A stretch of 64,000 nucleotides of DNA, taken from NCBI RefSeq assembly GCF_900113805.1, contig NZ_FOQT01000002.1, forward strand, positions 248,001 to 312,000. The letters are read 5' to 3'. Both the position numbers and the translations under genes were made by a program. The notes below the pieces were generated by a model. It was not told the DNA's origin. It did not search any database and saw nothing but the letters and a program-made list of their open reading frames with translations. The DNA comes from Halpernia frigidisoli. Lineage in GTDB: Bacteria; Bacteroidota; Bacteroidia; Flavobacteriales; Weeksellaceae. Shown here in pieces: positions 24,941-33,176 of the stretch. The first letter of the stretch is position 1. The number at the start of each line of letters is the position of its first letter.

Positions 24941-24992
24941 AGACATTACAGATAAAAAAATCTGCTCAATCTGTGAAATCTGCGAGAAAATT
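24941..24992. repeat. CTGCG-word repeat, copy 1
   Basis: TCTGCTCAATCTGTGAAATC followed by TGCGAGAAAATT ends 5 bases from the purE stop codon. Upstream, CAGAT-A6-ATCTG forms a small hairpin. Related copies lie at 26641-26676 and 40515-40556, all against the 3' end of a minus-strand gene. Confidence 0.6.
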
Positions 24993-24997
24993 AAAAC

Positions 24998-25498
24998 CTA
25001 ATCGTAAGAATTTGGATGCAAATCTTTAATTTCATCCACAGTTCCCAGAACTTTTTCCGTTAAAGAATTTTGAAAATCTTCCAGTTTTTTCGCTAAATTT
25101 TCATCAGAAGTTGCCATAATTTTTGCTGCCAAAATTCCGGCATTTGTTGCGCCGTTTAAAGCAACCGTTGCCACAGGAATTCCCGAAGGCATTTGCAAAA
25201 TAGACAAAACAGAATCCCAACCATCAATAGAATTTGAAGATAAAATCGGCACGCCAATTACGGGTAAAGTCGTGCAACTTGCGACCATTCCGGGCAGATG
25301 TGCAGCACCTCCGGCACCAGCAATAATTACTTTTAAACCTCTTTTTTTTGCCGTTTTTGAATAATCAAACAATCTTTCTGGCGTTCTGTGCGCAGAAACA
25401 ACTGTCAATTCATACGGAATTTCTAAAGATTTTAAAAAATCTGCGGCCTGTTCCATAATTCCCAAATCACTTTTGCTGCCCATTATAATGCCGACCAT
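24998..25498 (-). CDS. purE: 5-(carboxyamino)imidazole ribonucleotide mutase PurE
   Basis: A 166-residue class I PurE that converts N5-CAIR to CAIR in purine synthesis. GSKSDLGIM near the N-terminus, SAHRTPERL (about 40-48) with the catalytic histidine, and AGAGGAAHLPGM (about 69-80) are intact. It works with PurK, whose gene lies 1.2 kb away rather than next to it, with an opposite-strand EamA gene between. A -7-like TATCTTTA (minus strand, 25527-25534) lies 28 bp upstream. Confidence 0.97.
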   Translation of the reverse strand: MVGIIMGSKSDLGIMEQAADFLKSLEIPYELTVVSAHRTPERLFDYSKTAKKRGLKVIIAGAGGAAHLPGMVASCTTLPVIGVPILSSNSIDGWDSVLSILQMPSGIPVATVALNGATNAGILAAKIMATSDENLAKKLEDFQNSLTEKVLGTVDEIKDLHPNSYD

Positions 25499-25556
25499 TT
25501 CTATTTTATTTTGCTGATTAACACCGTAAAGATACTAAACATCGCCTGAAAATAAA

Positions 25557-25564
25557 TATCTTCG
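25557..25564 (+). promoter_or_regulatory. -7 element directly in front of the EamA start codon
   Basis: TATCTTCG (one mismatch to TAnnTTTG) ends 4 bases before the GTG start at 25569. Transcription from it would give a leaderless or nearly leaderless mRNA. Confidence 0.4.
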
Positions 25565-25568
25565 TACC

Positions 25569-26477
25569 GTGAAAATTTTAGATCTGAAGAACTTTAAATT
25601 AATTGCGGCTATCGTCATCGTTGCTGCAGTCTGGGGCACTACTTTTCTCGGTATTAAAATCGCCGTTCAAACCGTTCCTCCTTGGTTTGTAGCAGGTTTT
25701 CGACAATCTTTGGCAGGCGCAATCCTATTTTTTTATCTCATATTTTCCAAAAAATTAAAGTGGTTGGGATGGAAAGGTATGTCGCAGCAATTTTTAATTT
25801 CAACGCTTATGTTGGTCGGTGCCAACGGCTTAACGACTTTGGCCGAAAAAAACGTGACTTCAAGTTTGGCGTCTTTAGTTTCCTCGTGTTCACCGATCTT
25901 AGTATTTATTTTAAGTGCTATTTTTATCGTAAAAGAAATCAAAACCCGTTCGTTAATTGGCGTGGCGCTGGGATTTTCCGGTATTATTCTAATATTTTGG
26001 GACGGTTTGAAAGATCTGGTTAATGAAAATTACAGAACAGGATTAATTTTAATGCTTTTCGCCGTCGCAGGTTGGGCAATCGGCACTGTTTACAGCAAAC
26101 AAGTCTTAAACAATAACAAAAATATTATACTGAATTTATTTTACCAGTTTTCTTTCGCCGGCGTGGTTCAGATCATTTTTGGCTTCTTATTTTCACCCGT
26201 TATAAACTTTGAAAGTTGGGATCAAAAAGGATTTTTAGCCATAATTTACCTCGGTATTTTCGGCTCTTTGATCGCCTTTTTCTGCTTCAATTACTTGCTG
26301 CAAAGATTGCTTCCAACGCAAGTCGCCATACTTTCTTACGTCAATACCATTATCGCCATATTTTTAGGCTGGTTGCTTTTAAATGAAGAAATTACCGTGA
26401 AATTTCTGATCGCGGCCGTTCTAATTATAACCGGCGTTTTTATCACCAATTACAAACCGAAGATCAGCAAAGTTTAA
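25569..26477 (+). CDS. EamA/DMT-superfamily transporter
   Basis: A 302-residue inner-membrane protein with ten predicted helices in two EamA repeats. The first begins AAVWGTTFLGIKIAV near residue 18 and the second AVAGWAIGTVYSK near residue 164. This superfamily exports amino acids or metabolites; the substrate is unknown. The start is GTG. It stands alone on the plus strand between purE and purK, with repeat copies on both sides (24941-24992 and 26484-26676), which suggests that it was inserted there. Confidence 0.9.
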   Translation: MKILDLKNFKLIAAIVIVAAVWGTTFLGIKIAVQTVPPWFVAGFRQSLAGAILFFYLIFSKKLKWLGWKGMSQQFLISTLMLVGANGLTTLAEKNVTSSLASLVSSCSPILVFILSAIFIVKEIKTRSLIGVALGFSGIILIFWDGLKDLVNENYRTGLILMLFAVAGWAIGTVYSKQVLNNNKNIILNLFYQFSFAGVVQIIFGFLFSPVINFESWDQKGFLAIIYLGIFGSLIAFFCFNYLLQRLLPTQVAILSYVNTIIAIFLGWLLLNEEITVKFLIAAVLIITGVFITNYKPKISKV

Positions 26478-26483
26478 TTTTTT

Positions 26484-26590
26484 AGGGCGCACATTTCCGC
26501 CCTCCACTCCCAATCTTTTTGCAAACATGAACATTAAAAAAAAGAAAATTTTTTAAAGCAAAAAGGATTTCCGTTCAGGTCGGGGCGCGG
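26484..26590. repeat. Dispersed hairpin repeat, copy B
   Basis: CCCAATCTTTTTGC pairs with GCAAAAAGGATTTCC (AATC-T5-GC with GC-A5-GGATT) across an AT-rich loop, flanked by GGGCGCACATTTCCG and CAGGTCGGGGCGCGG. Same architecture as copies A (23552) and C (48891). Confidence 0.7.
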
Positions 26591-26640
26591 TTTTTCGTGT
26601 ATTCAAATTTATTTTTCCAATTGAAGAGTTATTATCAAAA

Positions 26641-26676
26641 AAATCTGCGCCATCTAATAAAATCTGCGAGAAAAAA
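26641..26676. repeat. CTGCG-word repeat, copy 2
   Basis: AAATCTGCGCCATCTAATAA followed by AATCTGCGAGAAAA, 20 bases beyond the purK stop codon. Same word order and orientation relative to the gene as at 24961 and 40518. Confidence 0.6.
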
Positions 26677-26696
26677 TTTGATCAATTAAATTTTCA

Positions 26697-27803
26697 TTAA
26701 GAAATTACCTTTACCACAGATTTGATATGAATCAATTTTTCTAAAAGTTCTTCCCGTGAATTAGCCAAAACATTGATATGCCCCATTTTCCGTCCGGGTT
26801 TTGTATCATTTTTACCGTAAAGATGAACGTAAGTTTTTTCCAATTTCAAAACTTCGTCCAAACCTTCATATTTTACTTCTCCCGAATAATTTTCAGCACC
26901 AATCAGATTCAACATGCCGCTAAATCCGAAAGAATCTGTGTCTGCCAAAGGAAGATTTTTCAAAATGCGATACATTTGCTCAAACTGCGAGTTAGAGTTT
27001 CCTTCCTGCGTTTGATGACCGGAATTGTGCAATCTCGGAGCCGTTTCGTTCACCCAGATTTTTCCTTTTTTATCTAAAAATAATTCAATGGCAAATAAAC
27101 CCGCAGATTTTGCCGCTACTTTAAATTTTTCAACAATTTCAGAAATTTGCGACTCAATATTTTCAGATAATTCAGTCGGACAAATATTAAAATCCAACAA
27201 ATTTAATTCCGGATCGGCGACCATTTCTGTCACAGGAAAAGTTTGAGATTCGCCATTTTCATTAATGGCCAAAATCACGGATAACTCTTTGTCAATATCA
27301 ACCAAACTTTCAATGACTGAAGGTTCGTTCCAAAGTTTTTCTAAATCATTTTCAGACTTAATAATTTGCACGCCTTTTCCGTCATAACCGCCGGTATTTA
27401 ATTTTTGAACAAAAGGAAATGGAAAATTTAATTCACTTTTATTTTGAATAATTTGAAAATCAGGACTCGGAATTTCATTTTGTAAATAAAATTCTTTTTG
27501 CAAAATTTTCTGCTGAATGATTTTAATAATTTCCGCGGAAGGAATGACTTTTATACCTTCTTTTTCCAATTGAAAAAGCGCTTCAACATTCACATGTTCA
27601 ATTTCAATACTAACTACATCTTTGTCTTTTCCAAAATCTAAAACAGTTTGATAATCATTAAAATCACCTTTTGAAAAATGAGAAATATTTGCACAAGACG
27701 CATTTTCCGAAGGATCTAAAGTATAAATTTCATCATCATATTTTAAAGCATTCTGTATAAACATTCTGCCCAATTGTCCGCCACCAAGAATTCCGATTTT
27801 CAT
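26697..27803 (-). CDS. purK: 5-(carboxyamino)imidazole ribonucleotide synthase PurK
   Basis: A 368-residue ATP-grasp enzyme that makes N5-CAIR from AIR, ATP and bicarbonate. GILGGGQLGRM opens the N-terminal domain. PFVQKLNTGGYDGKGVQII (about 129-147) is the ATP-grasp glycine loop. VNETAPRLHNSGHQTQEG (about 257-274) holds the metal and substrate ligands. It follows the DUF1543 gene by 25 bp on the same strand. PurE, its pathway partner, lies beyond the EamA gene. Confidence 0.97.
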   Translation of the reverse strand: MKIGILGGGQLGRMFIQNALKYDDEIYTLDPSENASCANISHFSKGDFNDYQTVLDFGKDKDVVSIEIEHVNVEALFQLEKEGIKVIPSAEIIKIIQQKILQKEFYLQNEIPSPDFQIIQNKSELNFPFPFVQKLNTGGYDGKGVQIIKSENDLEKLWNEPSVIESLVDIDKELSVILAINENGESQTFPVTEMVADPELNLLDFNICPTELSENIESQISEIVEKFKVAAKSAGLFAIELFLDKKGKIWVNETAPRLHNSGHQTQEGNSNSQFEQMYRILKNLPLADTDSFGFSGMLNLIGAENYSGEVKYEGLDEVLKLEKTYVHLYGKNDTKPGRKMGHINVLANSREELLEKLIHIKSVVKVIS

Positions 27804-27828
27804 ATTTTTAGGTTGTAGGTTTTAAAAA

Positions 27829-28386
27829 TTATTTTAAACTTTTTAAACTGAAATATCCAATATTTGTCACATTTTTCTGAACTTCTGTGTTGGTTTTTTC
27901 CACAACAATAGAAAATTTTTCTTTTATTTCCGCTGAAAGTAGATCTTCAACTTTATAAATATCATCAATGTCAACGCCATATTTATCATCAATATGACTT
28001 TCTGCGCCAGAGAATCCCATTGTTTTATAAAACTCAGTTTTCTTCACACGTCTAATAATTTCCGACATTTTTTTGCCAACCATTAAATACTTTTCGTGAA
28101 ATTCATCAAAAAAATTCGGTTTGTATCCACCAAGATTGATGAAAAATAAATGTTCAGTTTCAGTTATTTCATTGTTTCTTGGAACAATTTTAACTTCAAA
28201 ACCATCTACAAACCGCACTTCCTGATAAGCATCCAAATGAAATTTACCTTTCGTTTCCGGCCAAAACGCTTTTATTTCCGGGATCAGATCTTTTATATTT
28301 TCAGCAATACCAAAAAAAACATCGTGTTGCTCCGTGTTTCTGCCTTTTGGTGTTGCGCCAACAATAATGTAGAAAAGTTTTTGCAT
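27829..28386 (-). CDS. DUF1543 domain-containing protein
   Basis: A 185-residue cytosolic protein. MQKLFYIIVGATPKGRNTEQ, then HDVFFGIAENIKDLIPEIKA and later DGFEVKIVP, are characteristic of the DUF1543 family, which often occurs as one or two repeats in Bacteroidetes and Proteobacteria. The function is unknown. The gene probably shares a transcript with purK. A TATTTTTG -7 element lies on the minus strand at 28402-28409, 15 bp upstream. Confidence 0.85.
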   Translation of the reverse strand: MQKLFYIIVGATPKGRNTEQHDVFFGIAENIKDLIPEIKAFWPETKGKFHLDAYQEVRFVDGFEVKIVPRNNEITETEHLFFINLGGYKPNFFDEFHEKYLMVGKKMSEIIRRVKKTEFYKTMGFSGAESHIDDKYGVDIDDIYKVEDLLSAEIKEKFSIVVEKTNTEVQKNVTNIGYFSLKSLK

Positions 28387-28443
28387 GATTTAAAAGTTGT
28401 ACAAAAATAATGTAATTTTAAAGAAAAAATAATAATTACAAAT

Positions 28444-28478
28444 CATTTTTGTCATTCCGAAGGAATCTAAGCATAGTA
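28444..28478 (+). repeat. Left terminal inverted repeat of GIY-YIG element 1
   Basis: Begins CATTTTTGTCATTCC and contains GAAGGAATCTAAGCA. Its reverse complement is at 28821-28855 with one mismatch (T for A at position 31 of the arm). Confidence 0.9.
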
Positions 28479-28493
28479 AAGAATAATAAAACG

Positions 28494-28811
28494 ATGATCG
28501 AAACCAGCGATGGAATCTACACTTTTTACGTTTATATTTTAATGAATCAACGTAAAACGGTTCTTTACACTGGTGTAACAAATAATTTACATATCAGATT
28601 ACAGCAGCATTCAACGAATGTAAATCTGAATAGTTTTACAAGTAGATATAATGTCCACTTTCTAGTACATTATGAAAAGTTTGATTGGATTCAAAATGCT
28701 ATTTTGAGAGAAAAAGAAATTAAAAGTTTTTCCCGTCAAAAGAAAATGGACATGATCCGAAAATATAACCCAAATTTAGATTTTCAAAATCATCTTTTTG
28801 AACTGAAATAA
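28494..28811 (+). CDS. GIY-YIG nuclease family protein
   Basis: A 105-residue single-domain endonuclease. The GIY half is FYVYILMNQ and the YIG half is VLYTGVTNN. R39 of HIRLQQH and E73 of REKEIKS fit the catalytic arginine and glutamate positions of the fold. A TTG in the left arm (28449) would extend the frame, but the ATG at 28494 gives a normal domain start. These small UvrC-like proteins are abundant in Bacteroidetes and their role is unsettled. Here the gene exactly fills an inverted-repeat-bounded unit, so I infer a mobile or repeat-associated nuclease. Confidence 0.88.
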   Translation: MIETSDGIYTFYVYILMNQRKTVLYTGVTNNLHIRLQQHSTNVNLNSFTSRYNVHFLVHYEKFDWIQNAILREKEIKSFSRQKKMDMIRKYNPNLDFQNHLFELK

Positions 28812-28820
28812 TTACATTTT

Positions 28821-28855
28821 TACTTTGCTTAGATTCCTTCGGAATGACAAAAATG
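28821..28855 (-). repeat. Right terminal inverted repeat of GIY-YIG element 1
   Basis: Reverse complement of the left arm at 28444-28478 with one mismatch. Outside it lies TGGTTAAAACCA, a small palindrome not shared with the left flank. Confidence 0.9.
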
Positions 28856-29001
28856 TGGTTAAAACCATTTTACCAATTAATTGTTCTATTTTTTCCCCAA
28901 CTTCCTGTTCCAACTTCAATAACTTCCATTTTGTAAAAAATTAAAATTATTAATAAAAGAATCATTAAAACAATTAAAAGCACTTTAAGTTTTATTTCAT
29001 A

Positions 29002-30060
29002 TTAAAACCTCATTTCATCTTTCACAACGCCGCCTTTCTGAGTAAACTGTAATAATTCACTTTCAATAAAATGTTCGATTTTTGCGCAATCATTATCATT
29101 TGGAAACAACAAATGCACATTTGCGCCAGCGTCCAAAGTAAAAAATAGAGACAAATTGGTTTCTTTTCTAAATACCCAAATTTTATTGATAACTTCCAAT
29201 GTTCCGGTTTTCATTAAAATAAATGCTGGATCACTCATCATCATCATCGCATGTAAAGTCAAGGCTTCATGCTCAACTAAAGTGATAAATTCTGCTAAAT
29301 TTCCATTTTTAAGAATTTCTTTTATGACCACAAAGTTATCACGCCCCTCCTGAAAGCGTGTTTCAGCGTAAGGATTGTTTTTCATTAAACCATGACCAAC
29401 CGTTGAAGAAACACTTTTTTCACCTTCGTGAATCAATAAAACCCAATCTTTAAAATTTTTACAAATCTGATGAATTTCTGTGTCGGGATATTTTACCGCA
29501 AAAAGATCTGAACTTCCTTCTACAACTGGCGTTTCGCCCCAGACTACCAAACCATTATATAAACTTCTGCACGCACTTCCACTTCCCAATCTTGCTAAAA
29601 AAGAGGCTTTTTGGTTGGTGGTTGTTAGTTGTCGGTTGTCGGTAAATAAATTGTCCAAATCCATCAAACATTTTGCGATCGCACCAAAACCTGAAGCAGA
29701 ACTCGCAATCCCAGAACTGTGTGGAAATGTATTTTCTGTCGAAATTTTATAACTTCCCTTTAAAATCCATGGCAAATAAATTTCAATTGTTTTAAAATAT
29801 TTTTCAATTTTTAGAGCAAAATTCTTTTCTTCATTTCCGGACAAAAAGGTTTCGACAGAAAATTCTTCATTCGGAAAGAACTGCATTTGCGTCACCGTTC
29901 GGCATTCGTTTAAAGTAAAACTAATGCTTGGATTTGCAGGAATCTGATTTTCAAATTTTCCCCAATATTTTATTAAAGCGATATTTGACGGACAGGAATT
30001 TTCTACTTTCTGCGGGGAAAGTTGAAAGTTTTGCTCGCCAAAAAAATCTTCGTTTGTCAT
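29002..30060 (-). CDS. mvaD: Diphosphomevalonate decarboxylase
   Basis: A 352-residue GHMP-kinase-fold enzyme that makes isopentenyl diphosphate from mevalonate diphosphate, marking a mevalonate pathway in this organism. CPSNIALIKYWGK (about 23-35), NPSISFTL, TFPHSSGIASSASGFGA (about 110-126, the phosphate loop) and LARLGSGSACRS are all present. Between LMDLDNLF and KASFLARL an insert TDNRQLTTTNQ (about 140-150) is encoded by a GTTGTCGG-type simple repeat. It ends a minus-strand gene series that begins at mscS. Confidence 0.94.
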   Translation of the reverse strand: MTNEDFFGEQNFQLSPQKVENSCPSNIALIKYWGKFENQIPANPSISFTLNECRTVTQMQFFPNEEFSVETFLSGNEEKNFALKIEKYFKTIEIYLPWILKGSYKISTENTFPHSSGIASSASGFGAIAKCLMDLDNLFTDNRQLTTTNQKASFLARLGSGSACRSLYNGLVVWGETPVVEGSSDLFAVKYPDTEIHQICKNFKDWVLLIHEGEKSVSSTVGHGLMKNNPYAETRFQEGRDNFVVIKEILKNGNLAEFITLVEHEALTLHAMMMMSDPAFILMKTGTLEVINKIWVFRKETNLSLFFTLDAGANVHLLFPNDNDCAKIEHFIESELLQFTQKGGVVKDEMRF

Positions 30061-30068
30061 TTTCTTAT

Positions 30069-30105
30069 TTTAAAGTCTAACATCTCAAGTCTAAAATCTA
30101 AAATC
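30069..30105. repeat. TCTAAAATCT-type simple repeat
   Basis: The gap between mvaD and the acyl-CoA synthetase gene contains AAAGTCTAACATCTCAAGTC and then TAAAATCTAAAATCTT, a degenerate run of TCTAAAA words. It resembles the other word-type intergenic repeats in this window. Confidence 0.45.
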
Positions 30106-30108
30106 TTC

Positions 30109-31866
30109 TTAATACATTTCTTCTATTAAATCATGGTATTTTTTCAACACCACATTTCTTTTAATTTTTAATGTAGGTGTAATTTCACCAGCGCTGATCT
30201 CAAAAGCCTCAGGCATTAAAATAAATTTCTTAATCTTTTCAAAAGAGGAGATTGATTTTTGAATTTCACTTATTTTATTTTCATAAAACTTATGAATTGC
30301 CGGCAACTTTACCACATTTTCCCACGAATCCAAGTTGATATTTAATTTCGGTAATTCTTTTTCTAAATTTTCAAAATCCGGAACAATTACCGCGGTAACA
30401 AATGATTTTCCTTCTGCAATTAACATCACCTGATCTATAAACGCATCATTAGACAAGGCATTTTCCATCGGTTGTGGCGCAATATATTTGCCATTTGAGG
30501 TTTTCATTAAATCTTTAATTCTATCCGTTATTTTAAGATTTCCTTCATTATCAATTTCACCAGCATCACCCGTTTTAAACCAACCATCTTCCGTGAAAAC
30601 TTCGGCAGTTTCTTTGGGTAATTTATAATAACCCTGCATGATGCTACTTCCCTTGACTAAAATTTCATCATTTTCACCGATTTTTATTTCCACGTCACCA
30701 ATTGATTTTCCCGCCGTTCCATGTCGATAATTTTTAAATGGAAAAGCCGTCAAAGTTGCCGTGGTTTCAGTCAAACCATAGCCAACAGTAATATGAATTC
30801 CCATTGCATCAAAAAATCGCGTAATATCTTCGGACAAAGACGCGCCGCCACAAGGCATAAACCAAAGTTCACCGCCTAATTTCTTCTTTATTTTGTTAAA
30901 AACCAGTTTATTAGCAAAATAATTTTTAAAAATTAAACCTAAAGAAACTGATTTATCTTGTCTTTTTAATTCAGAAATCTCAGTTCCAACTTTAATTGCC
31001 CACTTGAAAACTTTCTTTTTAGATTCTGAACCTTGATCAATGGTTTGATTAACGCCCGCATAAATCTTTTGATAAAACCTCGGAACAGCACACATAAAAG
31101 TAGGTTTTACTTCTACCAAAGCATTTGCGATCAATTTTGTGTTTTCTAAAAAATAAACTTTCACGCCTGATTGAAGACAATAAAGCGTCCAGCAATGTTC
31201 AAAAATATGGCTTAAAGGTAAAAATGCCAAAGATTTTTGTCTGTCAAAGTTCTCAAATTTGAAAAAGTCAGTATGTGCCTGAAACGTTTTTAAGAAATTT
31301 CCGTGCGATAACATTACGCCTTTTGGGACGCCTGTTGTGCCGGAAGTGTAAATTATGGTCGCTAAATCTTCGTCATTTCTTTCAACAATCTCAAATTCAT
31401 CCGACACTTTTGCTATATAATCTTCCAGAAAAGCAGAGCGATCTTGCTTGATCCAAACGGCTTTTTTAGCAACGATAATTTCTTTTAAAGACTGACTTTC
31501 CTGTAAAATTTCAAGACAGTCATCATATTGTTGCTGATTTCCAACCAAAACAATTTTAGTTTCAGAATTTTCTAAAATATATGCTGCCTGTTCTTTGTTA
31601 TTGGTGGAATAAATGGGAACTGTGACGGCACCCATAGATAAAATTGCCAGATCAAAAATGATCCATTCCGCAGAATTATCGGCGTAAATCGCCACTTTAT
31701 CGCCTGCGCAAATTTCTGATTTTCTTAACGCATTAGCCGTTTTAAAAACCAAAGTCCTTAATTTCAACCAGGAAATTGTTTCCCAATCATCGCGCTTTTT
31801 AAATCCAATTGCGGGATTTTTTAAATATTTGTCGGAATTTATATTTAGAAATTCTGTTAAATTCAT
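30109..31866 (-). CDS. Long-chain acyl-CoA synthetase (AMP-forming)
   Basis: A 585-residue adenylate-forming enzyme that activates fatty acids to acyl-CoA by way of acyl-AMP. The P-loop-like motif TIIYTSGTTGVPKGVMLSH lies near residue 166, the A5 motif YGLTETTATL near residue 356, and WFKTGDAGEID with DRIKDLMKTSNGKYI (A8) lies near residues 420-450. The length and motifs fit the FAA1-like long-chain group of Bacteroidetes. It is 9 bp downstream of the SDR gene. A role in fatty-acid uptake or lipid turnover is likely. Confidence 0.93.
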   Translation of the reverse strand: MNLTEFLNINSDKYLKNPAIGFKKRDDWETISWLKLRTLVFKTANALRKSEICAGDKVAIYADNSAEWIIFDLAILSMGAVTVPIYSTNNKEQAAYILENSETKIVLVGNQQQYDDCLEILQESQSLKEIIVAKKAVWIKQDRSAFLEDYIAKVSDEFEIVERNDEDLATIIYTSGTTGVPKGVMLSHGNFLKTFQAHTDFFKFENFDRQKSLAFLPLSHIFEHCWTLYCLQSGVKVYFLENTKLIANALVEVKPTFMCAVPRFYQKIYAGVNQTIDQGSESKKKVFKWAIKVGTEISELKRQDKSVSLGLIFKNYFANKLVFNKIKKKLGGELWFMPCGGASLSEDITRFFDAMGIHITVGYGLTETTATLTAFPFKNYRHGTAGKSIGDVEIKIGENDEILVKGSSIMQGYYKLPKETAEVFTEDGWFKTGDAGEIDNEGNLKITDRIKDLMKTSNGKYIAPQPMENALSNDAFIDQVMLIAEGKSFVTAVIVPDFENLEKELPKLNINLDSWENVVKLPAIHKFYENKISEIQKSISSFEKIKKFILMPEAFEISAGEITPTLKIKRNVVLKKYHDLIEEMY

Positions 31867-31875
31867 GTAATAATT

Positions 31876-32886
31876 TTAAACGGAAGTGTGGTCTTTTAAA
31901 TAATTTTTAAAATGAAAATCAAGGCTTTCAAAAACGGGAATGAAATTGAAATTAAGTTCTTTTATAATTTTCTCGTTTGAAATTTCAGATTGATAACTGA
32001 CCGATTTTATATTGACGGAATTTACCATTTTTAAAGGTTTGAAAAGCCATCCAAAAAGAAAATTTAAAAATACACCAATCTTTAAAATCCACATCGGAAG
32101 AATTTTAACATTTGATTTATTTACTTTTTGACGTAAAAAATTTGCAGTTTCTTCATAACTTTTAGTTTCTGAAATGACAATAAAACGTTGGCCAAAAACA
32201 TTTTTTTCCATTAAATCAATAGAAATTTTCACCACGTCCCGAACATCGACATAAGAAGTTCCGCCAGAAAATGAAAATTGGTTATCAGTTAATTCTTTAA
32301 ACAATTTTCCGCTGCTGTTTTTCCAGTTTGCGGAACCGACAATTACGCCGGGATTAATGATGATTGTGTTCAAACCTTCCGCAGAAGCGCGCCAAACTTC
32401 CATTTCTGCAAAATGTTTAGATAAAGCATAATCTGAATGGTTTTCTTTCGGGTTAAAATTAGAATCTTCGTCTAAAATTCCTTTTTCATTTACATTATCT
32501 AAAACCGCGATGGAACTGACAAAAAGAAATTTTTTAACACCCGAATTTTCGCAGGCGTACAATAAATTTTCCGTAAAATTGATGTTGCATTTCAGCATTT
32601 CACTGTTATCATCGGGATGGAAACTGACTTTCGCCGCACAATGGTAAACTTCGGAAATGCCTTCTAAAGCACTGATTAAAGAATCTTTATCTTCAAAATC
32701 TAACTCAACCCAATTTATTTTATCAAAATAAACATCGGGATTTTCTGTGTAAAATTGGTAAGAATGCCGAACTTCATCCAAATTACTTGTCGGTCTTTTT
32801 GCTGCACGAACAGTTTTTCCACGTTTTAGAAGTTCTAAAACGATGACTCTACCGAGAATTCCTGTGGCGCCAGTTACGAGGATCAA
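31876..32886 (-). CDS. NAD-dependent epimerase/dehydratase-like SDR
   Basis: A 336-residue extended SDR. The dinucleotide loop is GATGILGRV at residues 6-14 and the active site is YALSKHFAE near residue 151 (Y-x3-K), with a preceding SS pair in FVSSIAV. It resembles dihydroflavonol-reductase/3-beta-HSD-like enzymes found beside acyl-CoA synthetases. The start is TTG and no in-frame ATG precedes the glycine loop. The substrate is unknown; neighbours hint at lipid or isoprenoid chemistry. Confidence 0.88.
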   Translation of the reverse strand: MILVTGATGILGRVIVLELLKRGKTVRAAKRPTSNLDEVRHSYQFYTENPDVYFDKINWVELDFEDKDSLISALEGISEVYHCAAKVSFHPDDNSEMLKCNINFTENLLYACENSGVKKFLFVSSIAVLDNVNEKGILDEDSNFNPKENHSDYALSKHFAEMEVWRASAEGLNTIIINPGVIVGSANWKNSSGKLFKELTDNQFSFSGGTSYVDVRDVVKISIDLMEKNVFGQRFIVISETKSYEETANFLRQKVNKSNVKILPMWILKIGVFLNFLFGWLFKPLKMVNSVNIKSVSYQSEISNEKIIKELNFNFIPVFESLDFHFKNYLKDHTSV

Positions 32887-32910
32887 ATCTTTAAATTTTG
32901 TTGCGCTAAA

Positions 32911-33174
32911 TTACGATTTTAAAATAGTATAAATTAAAGCGATAGTCATAATAATAATCACGAAAATACTTTGTCCTTTAAAGAAACTTTTTAAGTTTCT
33001 ATCCGTTCTTTCTAACTTAAATAGATCAAACGAAAAAAAATCATTACGAAACCAAACCTGTTTTCTATTTTTAATTTTCTCAATATTTTTATTTAGATAG
33101 TTTTCATTAAAATTAAAAGAAAACAAAAATATCATTATTAGTGAGAACAATATCAAAGTATTTTTCTCAAGCAT
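32911..33174 (-). CDS. Small two-helix membrane protein, unknown
   Basis: An 87-residue protein with hydrophobic segments at residues 7-20 (LILFSLIMIFLFSF) and about 68-85 (SIFVIIIMTIALIYTIL) joined by a basic, aromatic loop (KNRKQVWFRNDFFSFDLFKL). I recognise no family. It is in line with its neighbours (2 bp after the hydrolase gene, 24 bp before the SDR) and is probably expressed with them. Confidence 0.6.
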   Translation of the reverse strand: MLEKNTLILFSLIMIFLFSFNFNENYLNKNIEKIKNRKQVWFRNDFFSFDLFKLERTDRNLKSFFKGQSIFVIIIMTIALIYTILKS

Positions 33175-33176
33175 TT

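Larger units (their letters stand above)
28444..28855. mobile_element. GIY-YIG element 1 with terminal inverted repeats (intact)
   Basis: A 412-bp unit bounded by inverted arms at 28444-28478 and 28821-28855. The outer 30 bases of the arms are identical when one is reverse-complemented, then one mismatch, then four more matches. The arm core is GTCATTCCGAAGGAATCT. The only gene inside is the GIY-YIG nuclease at 28494-28811. No target-site duplication is visible. A second, decayed unit of the same design lies at 41870-42305. Confidence 0.75.

Noticed and set aside
25682-26023. 113-codon plus-strand frame inside the EamA gene
   Set aside because: Out-of-frame reading of the transporter with no recognisable features.
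28449-28493. 15-residue N-terminal extension of the GIY-YIG protein from a TTG in the left arm
   Set aside because: The residues come from the inverted repeat and precede the normal domain start at the ATG 28494.
28870-28983. 37-codon minus-strand frame with a hydrophobic start (VLLIVLMILLLIILIF) next to mvaD
   Set aside because: No ATG at the proper place, and the second half (EVIEVGTGSWG) comes from GGAAGTT-type simple repeat DNA; not convincing as a gene.
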